A stretch of DNA of 64,000 nucleotides. It comes from Chelonoidis abingdonii (taxonomy: Eukaryota; Chordata; Testudines; Testudinidae). Positions within the stretch are counted from its first letter, which is position 1, and each line of letters starts with the position of its first letter. Location of the stretch: the NCBI RefSeq assembly GCF_003597395.2, contig NC_133771.1:54539475-54603474 (forward strand), written 5' to 3'. Made by a program: the position numbers and the translations under genes. The notes beneath the pieces are model-generated. The model worked only from the letters and a program-made list of their open reading frames with translations. It was not told the DNA's origin and did no database searches. Of this stretch, positions 12,407 to 25,368 are shown one piece after another.

Positions 12407-12793
12407 GGCCTGGTCTACACTACAAAGTTAGGTTGACATAAGCCATGTTAAGTCAATTTAATAATGTATGATCCACCTAAGTGGACCGTCAACCTAAGTG
12501 GCCTGTAAAGACAACTTCTGTACTCCACCTCCGCGAGAGACATCGCACTTGGTTTGACATCCACAGGTCAACATGGGGGATAGTTTAAACACTGTGATAG
12601 AGAATTTAAATGAATTGGCCTCCAGGAGGTGTCCCACAGTGCTCCGCTGTCACCACTCTGGAGAGCACTTTCAACTCCACTGCACATCAGACAGGCACAC
12701 AGGAAACAACTGCTTCCCCATTAAAGCTCTAGGAACTTTTCAATGTTCATTTCCTGTTTCCTAAGCATGGAGAGCTTGCCAGCACAGCTGATC

Positions 12794-13359
12794 ATGGATA
12801 CTCCAGGCTACAAATGCACGCCAGCATAGAGTACACAGGAGCTGGGGGATGTTATTGCTGTGTGGAGAGAAGAGTCTGTGCAGGCAGAGCTCTGATCCAG
12901 CAAAAGAAATGCTGGCTTTATGCCAAGAATGTGCGGGACATGGGGAAGAAGGGGTACACCAAGGACACAGAGCAGTGCCGTGTGAAAATAAAGGACCTTC
13001 GGCAAGGGTACCAGAAGACAAGAGAGGTGAACTGTCATTCTGGTTCTGCTCCACAGACATGTTGCTTTTATGAGGAGCTGCATGCGATTCTCGGCGGCAA
13101 CCCCACCACTATCCCAAATCGCTCCGTGGATACCTCCCAGGAGCCCTGGGCGACCTCCAGCAACAATGAGGAGGACATTGTTGACAAGGAAGAGGAGGAG
13201 AAGGGGAATAGGAGGCAGGAAAGTGGAGGATCCAGTCTCCCCGACAGCCAAGAGCTGTTTTTAACCATGAAGTCCATCCCTTCACAGGACCAGTTGGTGG
13301 TGGAGCATGATGCTGGGGAAGGCAACTCTGGTGAGTGCACATTTCCAATCAAACTGTAG
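12794..13359 (+). pseudogene. Harbinger Myb/SANT-like protein, exon 1 remnant
   Basis: The reading from ATG at 12794 gives MDTPGYKCTPA, a stop, then ELGDVIAVWREESVQAEL, another stop and SSKRNAG. The pattern then continues in a different frame with NVRDMGKKGYTKDTEQCRVK, KIKDLRQGYQKTREVN and FYEELHAILGG, followed by an acidic tail (EEDIVDKEEEEKG). This is the Myb/SANT-like (trihelix) domain of the DNA-binding protein that helps Harbinger transposase reach the transposon ends. Two in-frame stops and a frameshift near 12920 disable it. The open frame 12814-13359 alone could be mistaken for a host gene, but it lacks the first half of the domain. Confidence 0.85.
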
Positions 13360-14245
13360 GGGTTACATGCTATTATTTTTTATGTTTAATCTGAACAAAA
13401 AATGAGGTTAGTGGGTATTGGTGGCCATCCAGCTATGCAGATGGTGGTCTCCGAAAAAGACTGTTTATGTGCACAGGGATGGCTCGGGAATCCTCCATGG
13501 AGATCTCTAGAAAGATTTCATGGATATACTCTGCAATCTTTTACAGAAGGTTTCTCAGAAGGGTTGCCTTATTTCGTCCACCATGGTAGGACACTTTCTT
13601 GCAGCACTTCAGCATTAACTCTGCTGGCATCATTGCACCACACAGCATTGGAGCATAAGGACCAGGTCTGTACCTAGACACTTGCAGTGTCTGCTCCCTT
13701 GCCACCTCTGTTACCCTCAGGAAAGTGATATTGCATATGGTCACCTAGGGGAAGCGGGGGGAGTTTTCAATGCTAGCCCTTAAACCGGAAACTATTCAAC
13801 AAGTAATCCACCCCTGTTTGGTGAAATATGGGTCACATAACCACGCTTTCCCAAATGTGCCATGGTTGTATTTGGAAGGGATCCGTGTATTGCAACCAGC
13901 ATTTAAAAAAGAAGGGCAGCTTCCTGTTTCCCTCCTCCCTTGGGAGGCTTTACACTGCTGCCAGTCCTCAAGCACCATCCAGGTTGCTAGGGGACATTTC
14001 TGTTCCAGCCTGTACTCCCAATCATGTCTTCACAAAAGCTGCAGCACAAGACCTGCCGCCCATACCTCGTGGCCTCACTATGGCTGAAGCAGCAAACTGA
14101 CTCTTGCAATAGTCAGTGGTTGTGATTATGTTGTGACTTGCAGTGAAGTATATTGAGGGGTGGTTTTCTTATAAAAAGAATTAAGTTTGCACCAGAAACA
14201 ATGTATGCACTGTCAATGCTACCCTTGTGCTTTGTATTCCTTGCA

Positions 14246-14625
14246 GCTGAAACTTTGTCCATCGGCACATCCTACACACCAGGACAGAGACTTTCCCAGA
14301 TTAGAAGGCATTAAAAGAAGACTCAGGAGGACATGTTCAATGAGTTAATGGTGCACCGCAGAGAGTGACAAGATGGAGCTCAGAGCATGGATGATTACAC
14401 TGTCTGAGAACTGGGACATGGGCAGGGAGGACAGGAGAGACTGCAGGGAACAAGAGCAAAGAGAGGCTGCGGATTATGAAGGAGCAATCAGACATGTTGA
14501 GGCATCTGGTTGAGGGTCAAGAAAGGCAGCTGGATGCTAGAGTCCCTCTGCAGCCTGTGCTGAACCTGCTGCCGTCATCACTAAGTTCCACATCCTCCTC
14601 CTTCAAAGTCCTATGAGGCAGAGGT
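14246..14625 (+). pseudogene. Harbinger Myb-like protein, C-terminal exon remnant
   Basis: After an AG at the end of a pyrimidine-rich tract near 14245, the text reads ETLSIGTSYTPGQRLSQIR, then KTQEDMFNELMVHRRE, then stops, then REDRRDCREQEQREAADYE. This matches the second coding part seen in related turtle Harbinger copies: a conserved DEMFxELM-type block followed by a charged coiled-coil region. Multiple stops are present. The exon boundary is inferred. Confidence 0.6.
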
Positions 14626-15004
14626 GGGGCAGGGATGGATTTCAATATCCCTTGCACTCAGACTCAGGGAAGATTACAAGGACCAGAGGGAGCCCATTCC
14701 CAAACCTTTGATTCTTATTGCAGTGCATCTGTAATCAAGCTATCCTTGTTTATCGCCCCCCCCACATCCCCACACACACGGTATTATCAGCCATTTTGCT
14801 TTTCTTTGCTGTCTCTGTGTGTTTGTGTGTATCGTAACAGATTGAGGAGAAAAGGCTCTTTATTCATTCAACACATAGTGGTTGTGGGGGTGAAGTTTAC
14901 AGGTTGAGAAAATGCAATGAAGGGGACAGTTTGGAAAGGAACAACACAGGAAAGTGTCACATTACTCTGGCTTATTGCTAAAACTGGTTTTCAAAGCCTC
15001 ACAG

Positions 15005-16060
15005 AGTCCCTCAATGTGCTCTTCTTATTGTCCCAGTGCCTGGCTGCTCAAAATTCGCTGCCAGGTGATCTGCCTCAATCCCCCACCCTGGTAGAAACTT
15101 TTCTCCCTTTGTTTCACAGATATTATGGAGCACACAGCAGGCAGCAACAACAATAAGGATATTGCTTTCACTGAGCTCTAACTTAGTAAGCAAACAATGC
15201 CAGTGTCCTTTTAAAAATTGAAAGGCATATCCTGCCACCATTCTTCACTTGCTCAGCTTAGTTCAACTGGTCCTTACTACTGTCCAGGCTGCCTGTGTAT
15301 GGCTTCATAAGTCTTGGGTGCAAGGGGTAGGCTGGGTCTCCCAGGATCACGATTGGCATTTCAACATCACCAAAAGTTATTTTGAAGTCTGAAAAGAAAA
15401 TCCCTTGCAGCTTTTTTAAAAGACCAGAGTTCCTAAAGGTGCATGTGTCATACACCATCCCCAACCATCCGATGCTGATGTCGGTGAAATGGTTCCTGTG
15501 ATCCATCAGTGCTCACAACACAATTGAGAAGTACTCCTTTCAGTTTATGTACTCTTTGGTAATGTGGTCTGGTGCCAAGATAGGGATGTGTGTTCCGTCT
15601 ATGACCCCACCACAGCTGGAGAACCCCATCGTGGCAAAACCATCCACTATATACTGCACATTTCCCAGAGTCACTAACCTTCTTAGCAGAAGTCTGTTGA
15701 TTGCCGTGCAAACTTGGATCACAACAGATACCACGGTAGATTTACCCACTCTGAATAGATTCCCCAGCCCAGAAATGGTGCTCAACCATGTCAAGGTGAT
15801 GCGTGACTGTCACCAGCAATTGCTAATTGCTTTGCTCTACGTCTTATAGCAAGGCTGCTTGTGTGGCATCACATTGTGCCATGCGGCGGCTTCTGTATCT
15901 ATGTAAGATAAGGCATGAGGTGTTTGCAATGCTTACAAAAAAAGTGTGCAGCTGAGCAGGGTCCATGCTTATTGTGCTATGGCATCTGCATGGGTAACCC
16001 AGGCTTACAAAATAAGATGCAAAAAAAGCTTGTGTTTTTGCCATTGATTTCAGGGAAGGA
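15005..16060 (-). pseudogene. Harbinger DDE transposase (HARBI1-like), broken
   Basis: On the minus strand, 16044-15844 is the N-terminal piece. 15794-15540 contains a helix-turn-helix-like stretch (LFRVGKSTVVSVVIQVCTAI) and GGVIDGTHIPI, whose Asp (codon 15597-15599) is the first catalytic acid. 15506-15258 contains VILGDPAYPL, with the second Asp at 15336-15338. 15241-15011 contains MVAGYAFQFLKGHWHCL and ACCVLHNICE. In this family the block before FxxLKxRW normally reads VE, and here it reads AG, so the third acid is lost (15230-15232). Frameshifts separate all the pieces. The intact enzyme is about 350-430 residues and cuts and joins DNA in the nucleus. Confidence 0.88.
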
Positions 16061-16339
16061 GGGAGGTAAGTGCATCATGGAAGACTAATGCCATATTCCC
16101 ATAACAACTCACTCAAATGTTTTGGTCCCATAAGGCATTGCAAGCCCAAGCCTGAATTACACTCAGCTACATGCACTGTGGGATAGCTACCCACGGTACA
16201 GTGCTCCATGCATCGGTAGTGAGGATGAACTCAGCCGACACAATGAGCATAGTGTGGACACGCAAGATCAACTTGTTTAAACTGAAGACTTGATGTCAAC
16301 TCACATAAAGTCAACTTAACTTTTAGGGTAGATATGGCC

Positions 16340-17847
16340 CCAGTGTTTGGCCCTTTATGTTCCAGCCTCTGCATAGATCTGAAGACTCACCGACCAGTCC
16401 CATCTTTGCTGAGGACTCCAAAAATGGTTCCCAGTCCTCTTCCTCCAAACCCATAGCAATTAGCATTTTACCTGGGCCTGGCTGCTTGCAGCTCTCCTGA
16501 AATCTTTCCTCATCAGGCAGGTCAGCATCCTTTCACATGGGCAATCCCAGTAGGTTTCTGGTTTGACATGCTGAGGACTGACGATTCCCATACCTACTAT
16601 ATGATATGCCTGCTATAGGCCTGATAGTGACAGATCCATGGAACTTCAACTGCTTAAGACTCATGTGGATGGTTTCCATCATCTCATAGGTTAGAGTCAT
16701 AGAGAGAATCCTCTCTCTTTCTGCATGGTTAGAAAATTTTCCACCTGAGGTTGTCCTCCTTCACTCCATGCAGTAGAAAACTGAGTGTTATATAATGTAT
16801 AAGTAAAAACAGTTTTAATTTTATGAACAGAATCTAAAGCAAGACTGTAAAGAATGGCGGAATAGGAATTTGTTTTCCTAAATCTGAACATGTGAGGTTC
16901 AATTTCCAGCCCATCTTTAACCGGTCATCCATTTCTGATGTTAATTAGTTAATTGTGGGTGCAGCCAGGGATTCATGTGGCTAAATTCCTGACTGCAGCT
17001 GCAAATAATTACAGACACAAAACTGCTCTGCAAATGGTGGATGTAATAATGGAAGATATTGTTTGAAAAATCTGTCCCTTCAAGCAAAACAAAAAACAGA
17101 AAACACAGAAAGACCCTCCACACCCAAACACATAGGTAAATAAATAAATAAATAAAAACCAAAGACAATTAGAAATAAATTACCAGAATAAAAATTCTTA
17201 AAGTAACAGAAAAATGAAGGAACTGTTCTTCATTAAACCAAATCAGACCTTTTTTTTGAAACGTGGAAGCTCTCCATGGTATTGATGTTCTTGTTTAGAA
17301 ATAGCCACTGTTGCCCCTTTAGTTTGTGATGTTAACCTCATTAATAATACCACCATTGGCAAGCACAGAAAGAGAGCTGTGGGTGCCAAATATGTGGATC
17401 AGACAATGGCAAAAGTGCAATTGGATAATATTTTTAGCTAATATCGGTAGATTACTGAAACACACAAGAGCAGGCAGAGAGGTCAACTGGCTTCTAGAGC
17501 AAATGACAAAATAAATGTGGTTAATTGATGTTATGAAACAGAAATCTCAGGGAGAAGCAAAAAAAGAAAAACTTGACAGGAAATAAACGTTTAATCTTTT
17601 TCTTATTATTTACCCAGCTTACACTGATTAAAACAAAACAAAATATATAAACATATTGCAAAATAGAAATATTATTAAATGTCTCTCATATCAGCTAGTC
17701 AATATGCATCAGTTGTGTAGGTGCATTAGTATCATTTTTAATGTTCAGTAAAGAAAAGTAAAGCATCCCATGGATGTTATGCCCTGTCATTGCTACAGTG
17801 CAATGAGAATTTCCTACTGGTATTTTATAACACCAGTGTGTATTATG
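16340..17847. other. No identifiable feature
   Basis: Mostly AT-rich. 16380-16660 has a more balanced composition and may be an old repeat, but I cannot name it. A small (TAAA)n run lies near 17137-17156. Confidence 0.45.
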
Positions 17848-17929
17848 GGCTAGATCTTCAACTGGTGGAAATCAGTGAAGCACCACTGAATTCAAGGGGT
17901 ATGTCAATTTACAACACTGAGGATTTGGA
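17848..17929. repeat. Old palindromic repeat, copy A
   Basis: GGCTAGATCTTCAACTGGTG on the left is the diverged inverse of ACACTGAGGATTTGGAC on the right, around a centre 'ctgaattcaag'. This matches, from memory, a palindromic amniote repeat whose arms read GATCCTCAGCTGGTGTAAAT. Confidence 0.5.
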
Positions 17930-20435
17930 CAATGTAGTGACATTATTTATAAACAGAAATTTGTATTTTTCTTAGATGAAAAATTTAGCTTTTCAAAAGA
18001 TCCTGTAGCTATTCAGCACAATTTCTCCCAACTGCTCCAAATAGTGCTTTAATTACATTCCTCATACCTCCTTTTTTCCTTTCAAATCAAAGCTAGGCAG
18101 CCATTTTGGGTAAGAGGTGGCTATAGGTAGGAATCTATGAGGTAGCAGAGCCAAGAAATGGTATTAGCATCATGAATGCTTTTGTTTGGAGATCCTGCCT
18201 CTTCTAACCTGCAGGGGTTTCTCCATATAAGATAACAAGGAACCTATCAGTATTGTGTTATGCAGATGTTGCCAATTCCCTTGAAATTCTCTTGAGATGG
18301 GGATGATGTCTGGGGGCAACAACCAATGTGGATTCCATGGCAAGATATGTTTAGGAGGGAGCTATCATGCCTTGATGGCACAGAGAAAAGGCAGTAAGGC
18401 AGAGTCATTGAGCTTGCATATGAATACCACAGCCTTCTGCAAAAGTCCTGAGAGAGCAGATCTTGGCTTACCTATGGGTTTGGAGAATCATGATCCCTGC
18501 TTGTTCTGCAGGAGTCAAACCAGCCCCAATGCCTTTTTCAGGATGTTTTTAAGGACAATGTGATGTATTTCCTCTCCCTTTGGTGATCTTTTCCTGTAGC
18601 AGGGATGATTTGGACTTTTTAAATATCTTTTGGAATAAATTTCATGTTGTGAACTAGCATGTTATAACAGCTGATAACCCCCTTATCATCAAATATATCT
18701 AAATATGTGTTATCCAATGATGCATGGCTATTAGTATCAAAGGGCTATTATTTAACTTGAGAACAGAATTTCCCATCTACTTATAGCTTTCAAAATATCT
18801 TTTCCTAATTTAAAAATAAGCTTTGGAAAACCTCCTTCCCTCTTGAATTCAGAATGCCTATATCAGTTTAATTTATATATCAATTCACTCTAAGCAGACC
18901 ATTTCAGTGAAGTAGAAATGTGATCCAGAAACTTCAGAAAACAAATGTCCTTTTTTTGTTCATTTTTGTTTGACATTATGTTTTAATGAGCAATTAGTTT
19001 TCTGTCTCATAAGAGACTTAATTTAGGATTAACTGAGAATTCTTCAGAAAAACATTTCCTAACAGCATGAATCACTACTTAGTGAAAATTGTCTTTTAAG
19101 GTGTTTTTGAATGACTCGTTTATGGTTTTGAACCTATAATCATGTCATTAGTGAGACTCCCACTAAAGTTAATAGGAGCTGCTCACAAAAAAAACAAAAA
19201 AAAAAAAACAACAGCAACTGTAGGATCTAACACTTACATCAGATTACAACTGAAGTTTATTATTGTATATTTCTTTCTTTAATTTTAAAATAAACACTTT
19301 TGTATAATATGCTACCATCTATGTTTAGCTATCTCAGCAATACCCAGTTCTTGCTCATTTTTACTTGAGGATTGTATCTTAAAGCATGGGAAATAATAGA
19401 TCAAACTCTGCTCAATCTTATACAGGTATAAAAATGGAGTTGTTATGGAATTGTAAATTGAGTGCAAAACAAAAGCAAAATTGCCCCCAAGTGTAAAACA
19501 AACACATGGAAATATGTAAATCTACTATGTGACTCTGCGGGATGAGATGTATCCGATGCTAGTATAGTGGTGAGTGCAGTGTAAAACTGCAGTATGCTAA
19601 CTTGATTGACAGCCAAGGTATGGTCAAGTTGCAGCTCACAGATGCCCGTAGAGACAACACTGTCAGACACTGTACAGCAGATGTCAAAGGCAGAGACAGT
19701 GATGGAGAGGCATTGAAGCCAAGACGGCTTTCCAAAGCAAATGCAGGCATGAATCCTGTAGAGGGTTGGTAAATGTAGGAAATGGGGCCAATGTATAAAA
19801 AAGCAACTGTGCAACACTTAAACAAGGCTGACTATGGCACTACCATCCCCAGACCAGCTGGGCAGCAAATTAGAGAGAAACCAAGGGATGTTGGAAACCA
19901 GTAAAATTTGGATTTAAATCATGGTTTGGGTATTGGAACACACTAAGTGTTTTTATGTATAAATTGGGCGGGTTGTTGTCTCCCATTAGACTAGTTCTGT
20001 ACAATGTGCTTTACATATTTCTTTTTCCTACTGCACTTTTCTTCTTTCAATTTTGCTAGTGCTCTCCTGTAATGCAAAAACTGGGCAGCATGCCCATGTC
20101 CCACATTAACCAGTGTATTTCTGCATCATTGTTCACAACACTGGCTGCATGCCATTAACACTGCCTCCAGAACAGTGTACTTCTCTGGCCATGCCATTCG
20201 GTGGCCTTCCTTCTTGGGTATTGCTCAGGTTGTCAGGGTCCCTTTCTGGAGCATGATCTCTGTAGCATGGTTTCCTAATACACAACAAGATCTATGCAGG
20301 GCTCAGTGTACAAGTTCTTTTATGCAGGAGATGGCTATGCTTTCAGTTGAAAACAGGGAGATACTTTAAACTGACGATCATCGTGATCTTAGTCATGACC
20401 TTTCACCATTAAACTATTTCTACAGGAGACTGAGG
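17930..20435. other. No identifiable feature
   Basis: AT-rich. An A-rich tract lies at 19188-19210. The minus-strand frame 19443-19817 has no recognised domain. Confidence 0.5.
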
Positions 20436-20600
20436 CCAACATTGTCAAAAGGGGCCACTGATTTTTGCTACTTCTTGTTTTTTGGTGGCCCAACTTTAGA
20501 CAATTTAGGATTTATTTTCAGAGGTAATCAGTTCCCATAACTCCCACTGACCTCAGTTGGAATTGTTCGTCTGAGAACCTCTGAAAATCAGGCCAAAGAT
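20436..20600. repeat. Old foldback repeat (TTTTCAGAGGT arms)
   Basis: TTTTCAGAGGT at about 20515-20525 is the inverse of ACCTCTGAAAATCAGGCC at 20577-20594, with 'aactcccactgacctcagt' between. The upstream part includes 'cattgtcaaaaggggccactg'. I recognise the arrangement as an old reptile/bird interspersed repeat; its class is unknown to me. Confidence 0.5.
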
Positions 20601-20800
20601 GTTTAAAATTGATCACACAGAAAAGGAAGGCATCTAAAATTACAGGATCTTAAAAATGGGTTTAAATGACAATTTGCTGTGGAGCAATTTCCTTTTTCAG
20701 TTATCTTCTTTGTGATGCATTCCAATCTGGGGTAAGCTAGCAAAAGTCCATTACTTTCAATGGATTTTTACCTGCCTACATTAGGTCTGAAGTTGAACGA

Positions 20801-20831
20801 AGACACACACACACACACACACGCACACACA
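20801..20831. repeat. (CA)n microsatellite
   Basis: Alternating AC with one G substitution. Confidence 0.9.
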
Positions 20832-23699
20832 ATATCAGTGGAGGAGATTAGCCTTTTCCCTCTTTGTAACCCTTGACTGGTTACTTTGTTCCAAACTGGT
20901 GACTTGCACCACTACTTAAATTCTTGAAGAATTTTGTCCATTATGTTTTATGCAAAAAGCTTAATATTTGCCTTATATTGTTTCAGTGTTGGATTCATTG
21001 AAGAAGAAAAATAAGTTAAATTTAAGAGAAATCTTGAATCTTAGAAGTCTGTATAATCAAATTAGATCACATTGGATCAAAAGTCATCTGCCAGAGGACA
21101 TGGCCATTGCATAAAAATCTGACTATTATATTGTCATGCAAACCTTGCAACAACCCACAGCAAGTGAGGCAGTAAATCCTTCACAATAATTAGGCAGAAA
21201 TATGTCCTATAGAGTATTTTCAAAAGTCATTTTTTTCCTGTTGCAAATTGTGATACTATAAACAACAGAGCATATAGAGTATGTGATTGTCTTGATTATT
21301 TTGTAGTAAGCCAAGATTCTGATTCTGTTGCTTAATAATTTGGGTCACTGTGTTCATAGTATATTTTTCATTAATACATTTGTCAATGGAAGAAATCACT
21401 TTGTTAAGAAAAATAGAAAAAAATCAGGGCTTTTTGGCCTCAGCAAATATTCTCAGGGCATATTTTGGCCTTTTCTAAATCAGAAAATTATGCAACTGTA
21501 GATACTAATGAAACCAAATTATCTTAGGTAGTAATAACAGGTATTTTTGTTTATTTGATGTCAATCAGAACACGTCATTTTTCACCAATTGGTTATAATT
21601 AGCTACTTGAAAAATGAGTTCAGATGAAAGCTAGAGATTCTTCACACATTGTGTAGGAATCTTCTGCTAGTGTATAATGAGGCTGACATCAATCAACTAC
21701 AAAGTAGACATGAGCAAAGATAGAGGAAAAGAGAAAGAGACTAAGAAAAAAATTATCATATAAAGGGAAAAGAGACAAAAAATATTTGCCAGTTTACTGG
21801 TGAAAGGATTTGAGAATAAAAAGATCTGTTGAATGTGGAGAACATTTTAAAATATGGAAAGAGATTCACAGCTATTGTAAATCAGCACAGCTACATTGCA
21901 GTCAAAGGAGCTAAATTATCTTACACTGGGTAAGGATTTATTCTATGACCCCCAGTTTCTAAAATATGTTTTTTTGCTGTTGTATTTTACTAAACTGAAA
22001 GCAGAGGAGTTTTAATTTATGTTCCTGAAATCCTGCATAATGTGGTCATCAGAGACATTTAACTTCCAAGCTGTTCCTCTGATACTCCTGCACCTGTCTC
22101 ACCATGTTCAATTTACTCAAGATGAGAAGGGAATCTAGCAGAGATTGTGCTACTGACTGTAACCATATCATGGATGATCAGTAAGTTAAGATCAGAAGGA
22201 ACCTTTCTGGCCAAACTTTCATTAATTTTATTTTCTTTTATGTCAATAAGGAAGTGAAGAAACAGATAGAAACATTAAGGTCATTTCCATTAAATGGAGC
22301 ATACATCTTTATCCAAGGCACTATCCCATGGTAACTTTGTGAATAAATTTGTTTGAGTTGTCTGCAACCAAACCCCCATTAGAAACATCCACATTCCAGG
22401 GTATCACACTTAATTTTGCTCTCCCAGTTTAGAGTCAATTTGGTATCTAAGAGTGGAGAGATGTGGAAAGTCTTCATTCCTCATATACCCTTCTTCAGCA
22501 GTAGTGGAGAAGCAGTAGCTACAAAAGCAACGACCTCTTCAGGCTTTCTTGGTGGGAACCAGCCATGATAGCATGAGCTGACCAGGCCTGGCATTCCACA
22601 CAAGGATGGTCTGTTTGTGCTCTGAACATCTCTGTCATCACTGGTGTTACTCAGGGTTTTGTTGAACCCAAAGCTTTTGGTAACTGTACTCTTTGCAAGG
22701 TAGTGGCAGGAAAAAAAATGAATGGGGACAAGGCTGTCAAACAGATAGATAGTTGATGCAAGCAGGCAAACAAAAGTGCTTTCACTCAAAGCTTCTATTT
22801 TATTTAGTGTCCAGCATTTACACACATCTGTAAAAGGTTAGTAAAGCACCCCAAATTACCCTCAGATTCATATTTGCCTTGAGGAGGTCACGAGAGGATA
22901 ACTGCAGACATCAAGTGGCCAGCCTTCCATCTGCATGGGTACTTGAGAGGTGTCCAAGTGTCCATCAGGCTCAGATTTCTTCCTCTTTTTATACTCAATT
23001 TGTTAGTATTACATAGTTTATTCATCAAAACAAACTGTTGAGCAGAAGCTAAGTAAAGTGTGAAAAGTAAAGTTTTCCAGACTATAGCTTTCCATCAGGT
23101 AACCAGATGTATTTCACAGAGCAATAGTTAACCATTGCCAGACCTTCCATTTTGCAAAACCACAGGCTTCAGCAAAAAACTCAAGTCAGGAGAGCACAGG
23201 GTCATGTTTACTCCTCGAGGTCACTCACTTCCCCACTCCTCTCCTGGTCTGTCAGTTGTGCTAAGGTTTCAAAAAGGCCTAACATAACAATTGGTATTCC
23301 AGCTGCAGGCAGTGGTCTCAGCATGTTACTGGGTTAACAAAATTTCCTCCTTACATTAGGACCTCATATTAGTGCAATGCATTCTTCTAGGAAGGGAGAG
23401 GGCATAATTCTTGCAGTGCTAAGGCACTCTTGGTTTCCAGCATCTGTAATGTTTTGGGGATAATCCAGACCAGTAAGAAGTTCTGTTACTTGGGTGCCTT
23501 TATGCTGTGCAGCTTTGGTTCACAACCCCAATATCAGAAGTTTTCCCACAACCACCAAGTCTCACCCTGGTTTCCACCAGCCTGATTTCTCCATGCAGGG
23601 TGATACCAAGAGCACTTCCAGTCCCAAGTCTCTCCGTCTCCATCCTTCCTGAGTTCTCAACTATCAGATACTCGAAAATTTCCTCTCTGCTTTGTAACC
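20832..23699. other. Unannotated DNA with one small old repeat
   Basis: Mostly AT-rich. 21866-21940 resembles the palindromic repeat at 17848 (GTAAATCAGCACAGCTACATT, continued, and a TTACACTGGGTAAGGATTTA right side). The more GC-rich part after about 22460 may belong to the gypsy element to its right, but no boundary is visible. Confidence 0.4.
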
Positions 23700-24113
23700 T
23701 CGAATGAGTGAAACCAGTTCCCTAATTATCAGTTCACTTTGTGTTTATTTTATAGAAAGATCAGATTCAAAGATAAAATAGTAAAGAATAGCAAACATGT
23801 ACAAGTTGCACAGGAAATAAATATAAAAATGCAGCCACAGACGATACACTTTGAACTTAGATAAACTGAATGTTGTAGCACAAATTATGAGGACAGTTTT
23901 ATATATGCGTAAATACATACATTCATAATTACAGTAAGTATATGTACCTCATAACGACTATCAAGTTCAGAATATTACAACCTTTCATAAAATACCTTAC
24001 TAACATATTTTTATTCACAATAACACTATGTACAATCATTTGATTCAATTGCTTATTCTTTGAGTTTCAGACATCCTGTTCTTCCCATGGCATGTCTGGA
24101 CCTGGTTGTCACA
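23700..24113 (-). mobile_element. Probable 3' LTR of the gypsy element (inner limit uncertain)
   Basis: Just downstream of the RNase H remnant on the minus strand there is a purine run CTCAGAAAGAAG (complement of 24114-24125), immediately followed by TGTGACAACC (complement of 24104-24113). A purine tract next to TGTGACA is the usual layout of a polypurine tract and the start of a 3' LTR. A minus-strand AATAAA lies at 23744-23749. I cannot see the far LTR edge, which could lie below 23700. Confidence 0.4.
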
Positions 24114-25368
24114 CTTCTTTCTGAGACTGATGCTGGAGTTTTTATTACTGGCCACAACATAAGTTCCACCTCTGCTCTCTCTCTCTTTTCTTGATCAGCT
24201 ACCTTGTTCTTCAACCCTGAATATGTTTAATTTCCATATCATATTTCTCCAAAGCTATGCTCCATCATAGCACTCTGAAGTTGATTCCTTTTATTAAATA
24301 GAGCCATACTAACAATGAGTGATCTGTTAAAAGCTTATTGAACACATAAGGTGTGAGCTATTTTACAGTTTATGCAATAGCATAACACTCCTTTTCTAAC
24401 AGAGAGGAATTCTGTTCAGAGGGAGTCATTTGTTTGCTCAGAAATGCAATTGGATGTTTCTTGTTATCCTCCTAGGTCTCATAGTATCATATTTAATTTG
24501 GTTCCGAGGCCTGTGTTGGATGCATCAGAACACAATCCAAATCTGGACTGACTAAAATGGATGTCTTTGATAAAATTTCTTCCACCATGTCAAAAGCTTG
24601 TTGATACATGTCTGATCAGACAGCTATTTCTGGTTTTGTTTTCTGGCATATGGAAGCCATAATTTGTCACTGAAACCACAAATTTTCAGTAATACTTAGT
24701 CAGACCTATGTAAGATTGAACCTACCTTTTAGTTTTGTCAAGTCAATTTACAATAGTTTCCACTTTCAGGGGATCTGGGAGAATGTGGCCTCCACCCACC
24801 CAGTGACCCAATAAGGGATCTTTGCTTCCCCCACGCTACTTTGACACCTTGATTGTGAGGCCTGGTCCCTTGGGCTTTTCAATACCTTCCCCACATGAGT
24901 TTTGTGCTCCTTCCAGATGTTGCTAAATAAAGCAACATCATCTATGTAGCTGATAGAAAAGTCCCTGAACCCATGTAATATCTGATTTACCAGCCTCTGG
25001 AATGTAGCTGTTCCATTAGTTAATTCAAAAAGTCCAACATCAGTAGTAAATACAAACTTTTTCTATGACTCAGTTTCCAAGGGAATTTGCCAGTACCCTT
25101 TGGTTAAATCTAGACTAGTTAAATATTTAGCAATGCTAAGTATATCTAACATATTATCTACATGAAGCATAGTGTAAGCATCGGGGACAGTAACAGCATT
25201 ATGTTTTCTATAATCAACACAAAACTGTACTGTACTGTCTTTATTTAGGACTAGAAAAACTATCCACAGGCTGCCTGAAACTGCTATGATTCCCGTGTCT
25301 AGCATGCTTTGCACATCCCTTTTATCTGTTCCCTCATTGAACATGTTGTTCTATAAGCTCTACTAATT

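Larger units (their letters stand above)
12407..16339. mobile_element. PIF/Harbinger DNA transposon, decayed
   Basis: The left end reads GGCCTGGTCTACACTACAAA and continues into AGTTAGGTTGACATAAG. The right end in reverse complement reads GGCCATATCTACCCTAAAA and continues into GTTAAGTTGAC. These are imperfect terminal inverted repeats. The flanking triplets TCA (12404-12406) and CCA (16340-16342) could be a decayed 3-bp duplication, the size typical of Harbinger. Inside are a Myb/SANT-like gene on plus and a DDE transposase on minus, convergent, which is the standard two-gene Harbinger layout. Both genes are broken. The same end sequence is found on the MITEs at 36452 and 55018. Confidence 0.85.

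Noticed and set aside
12814..13359. 181-residue open frame that could be taken for a host Myb-type transcription factor
   Set aside because: It lies inside Harbinger ends, is missing the first half of its domain because of stops and a frameshift, and matches the transposon's own Myb-like protein.
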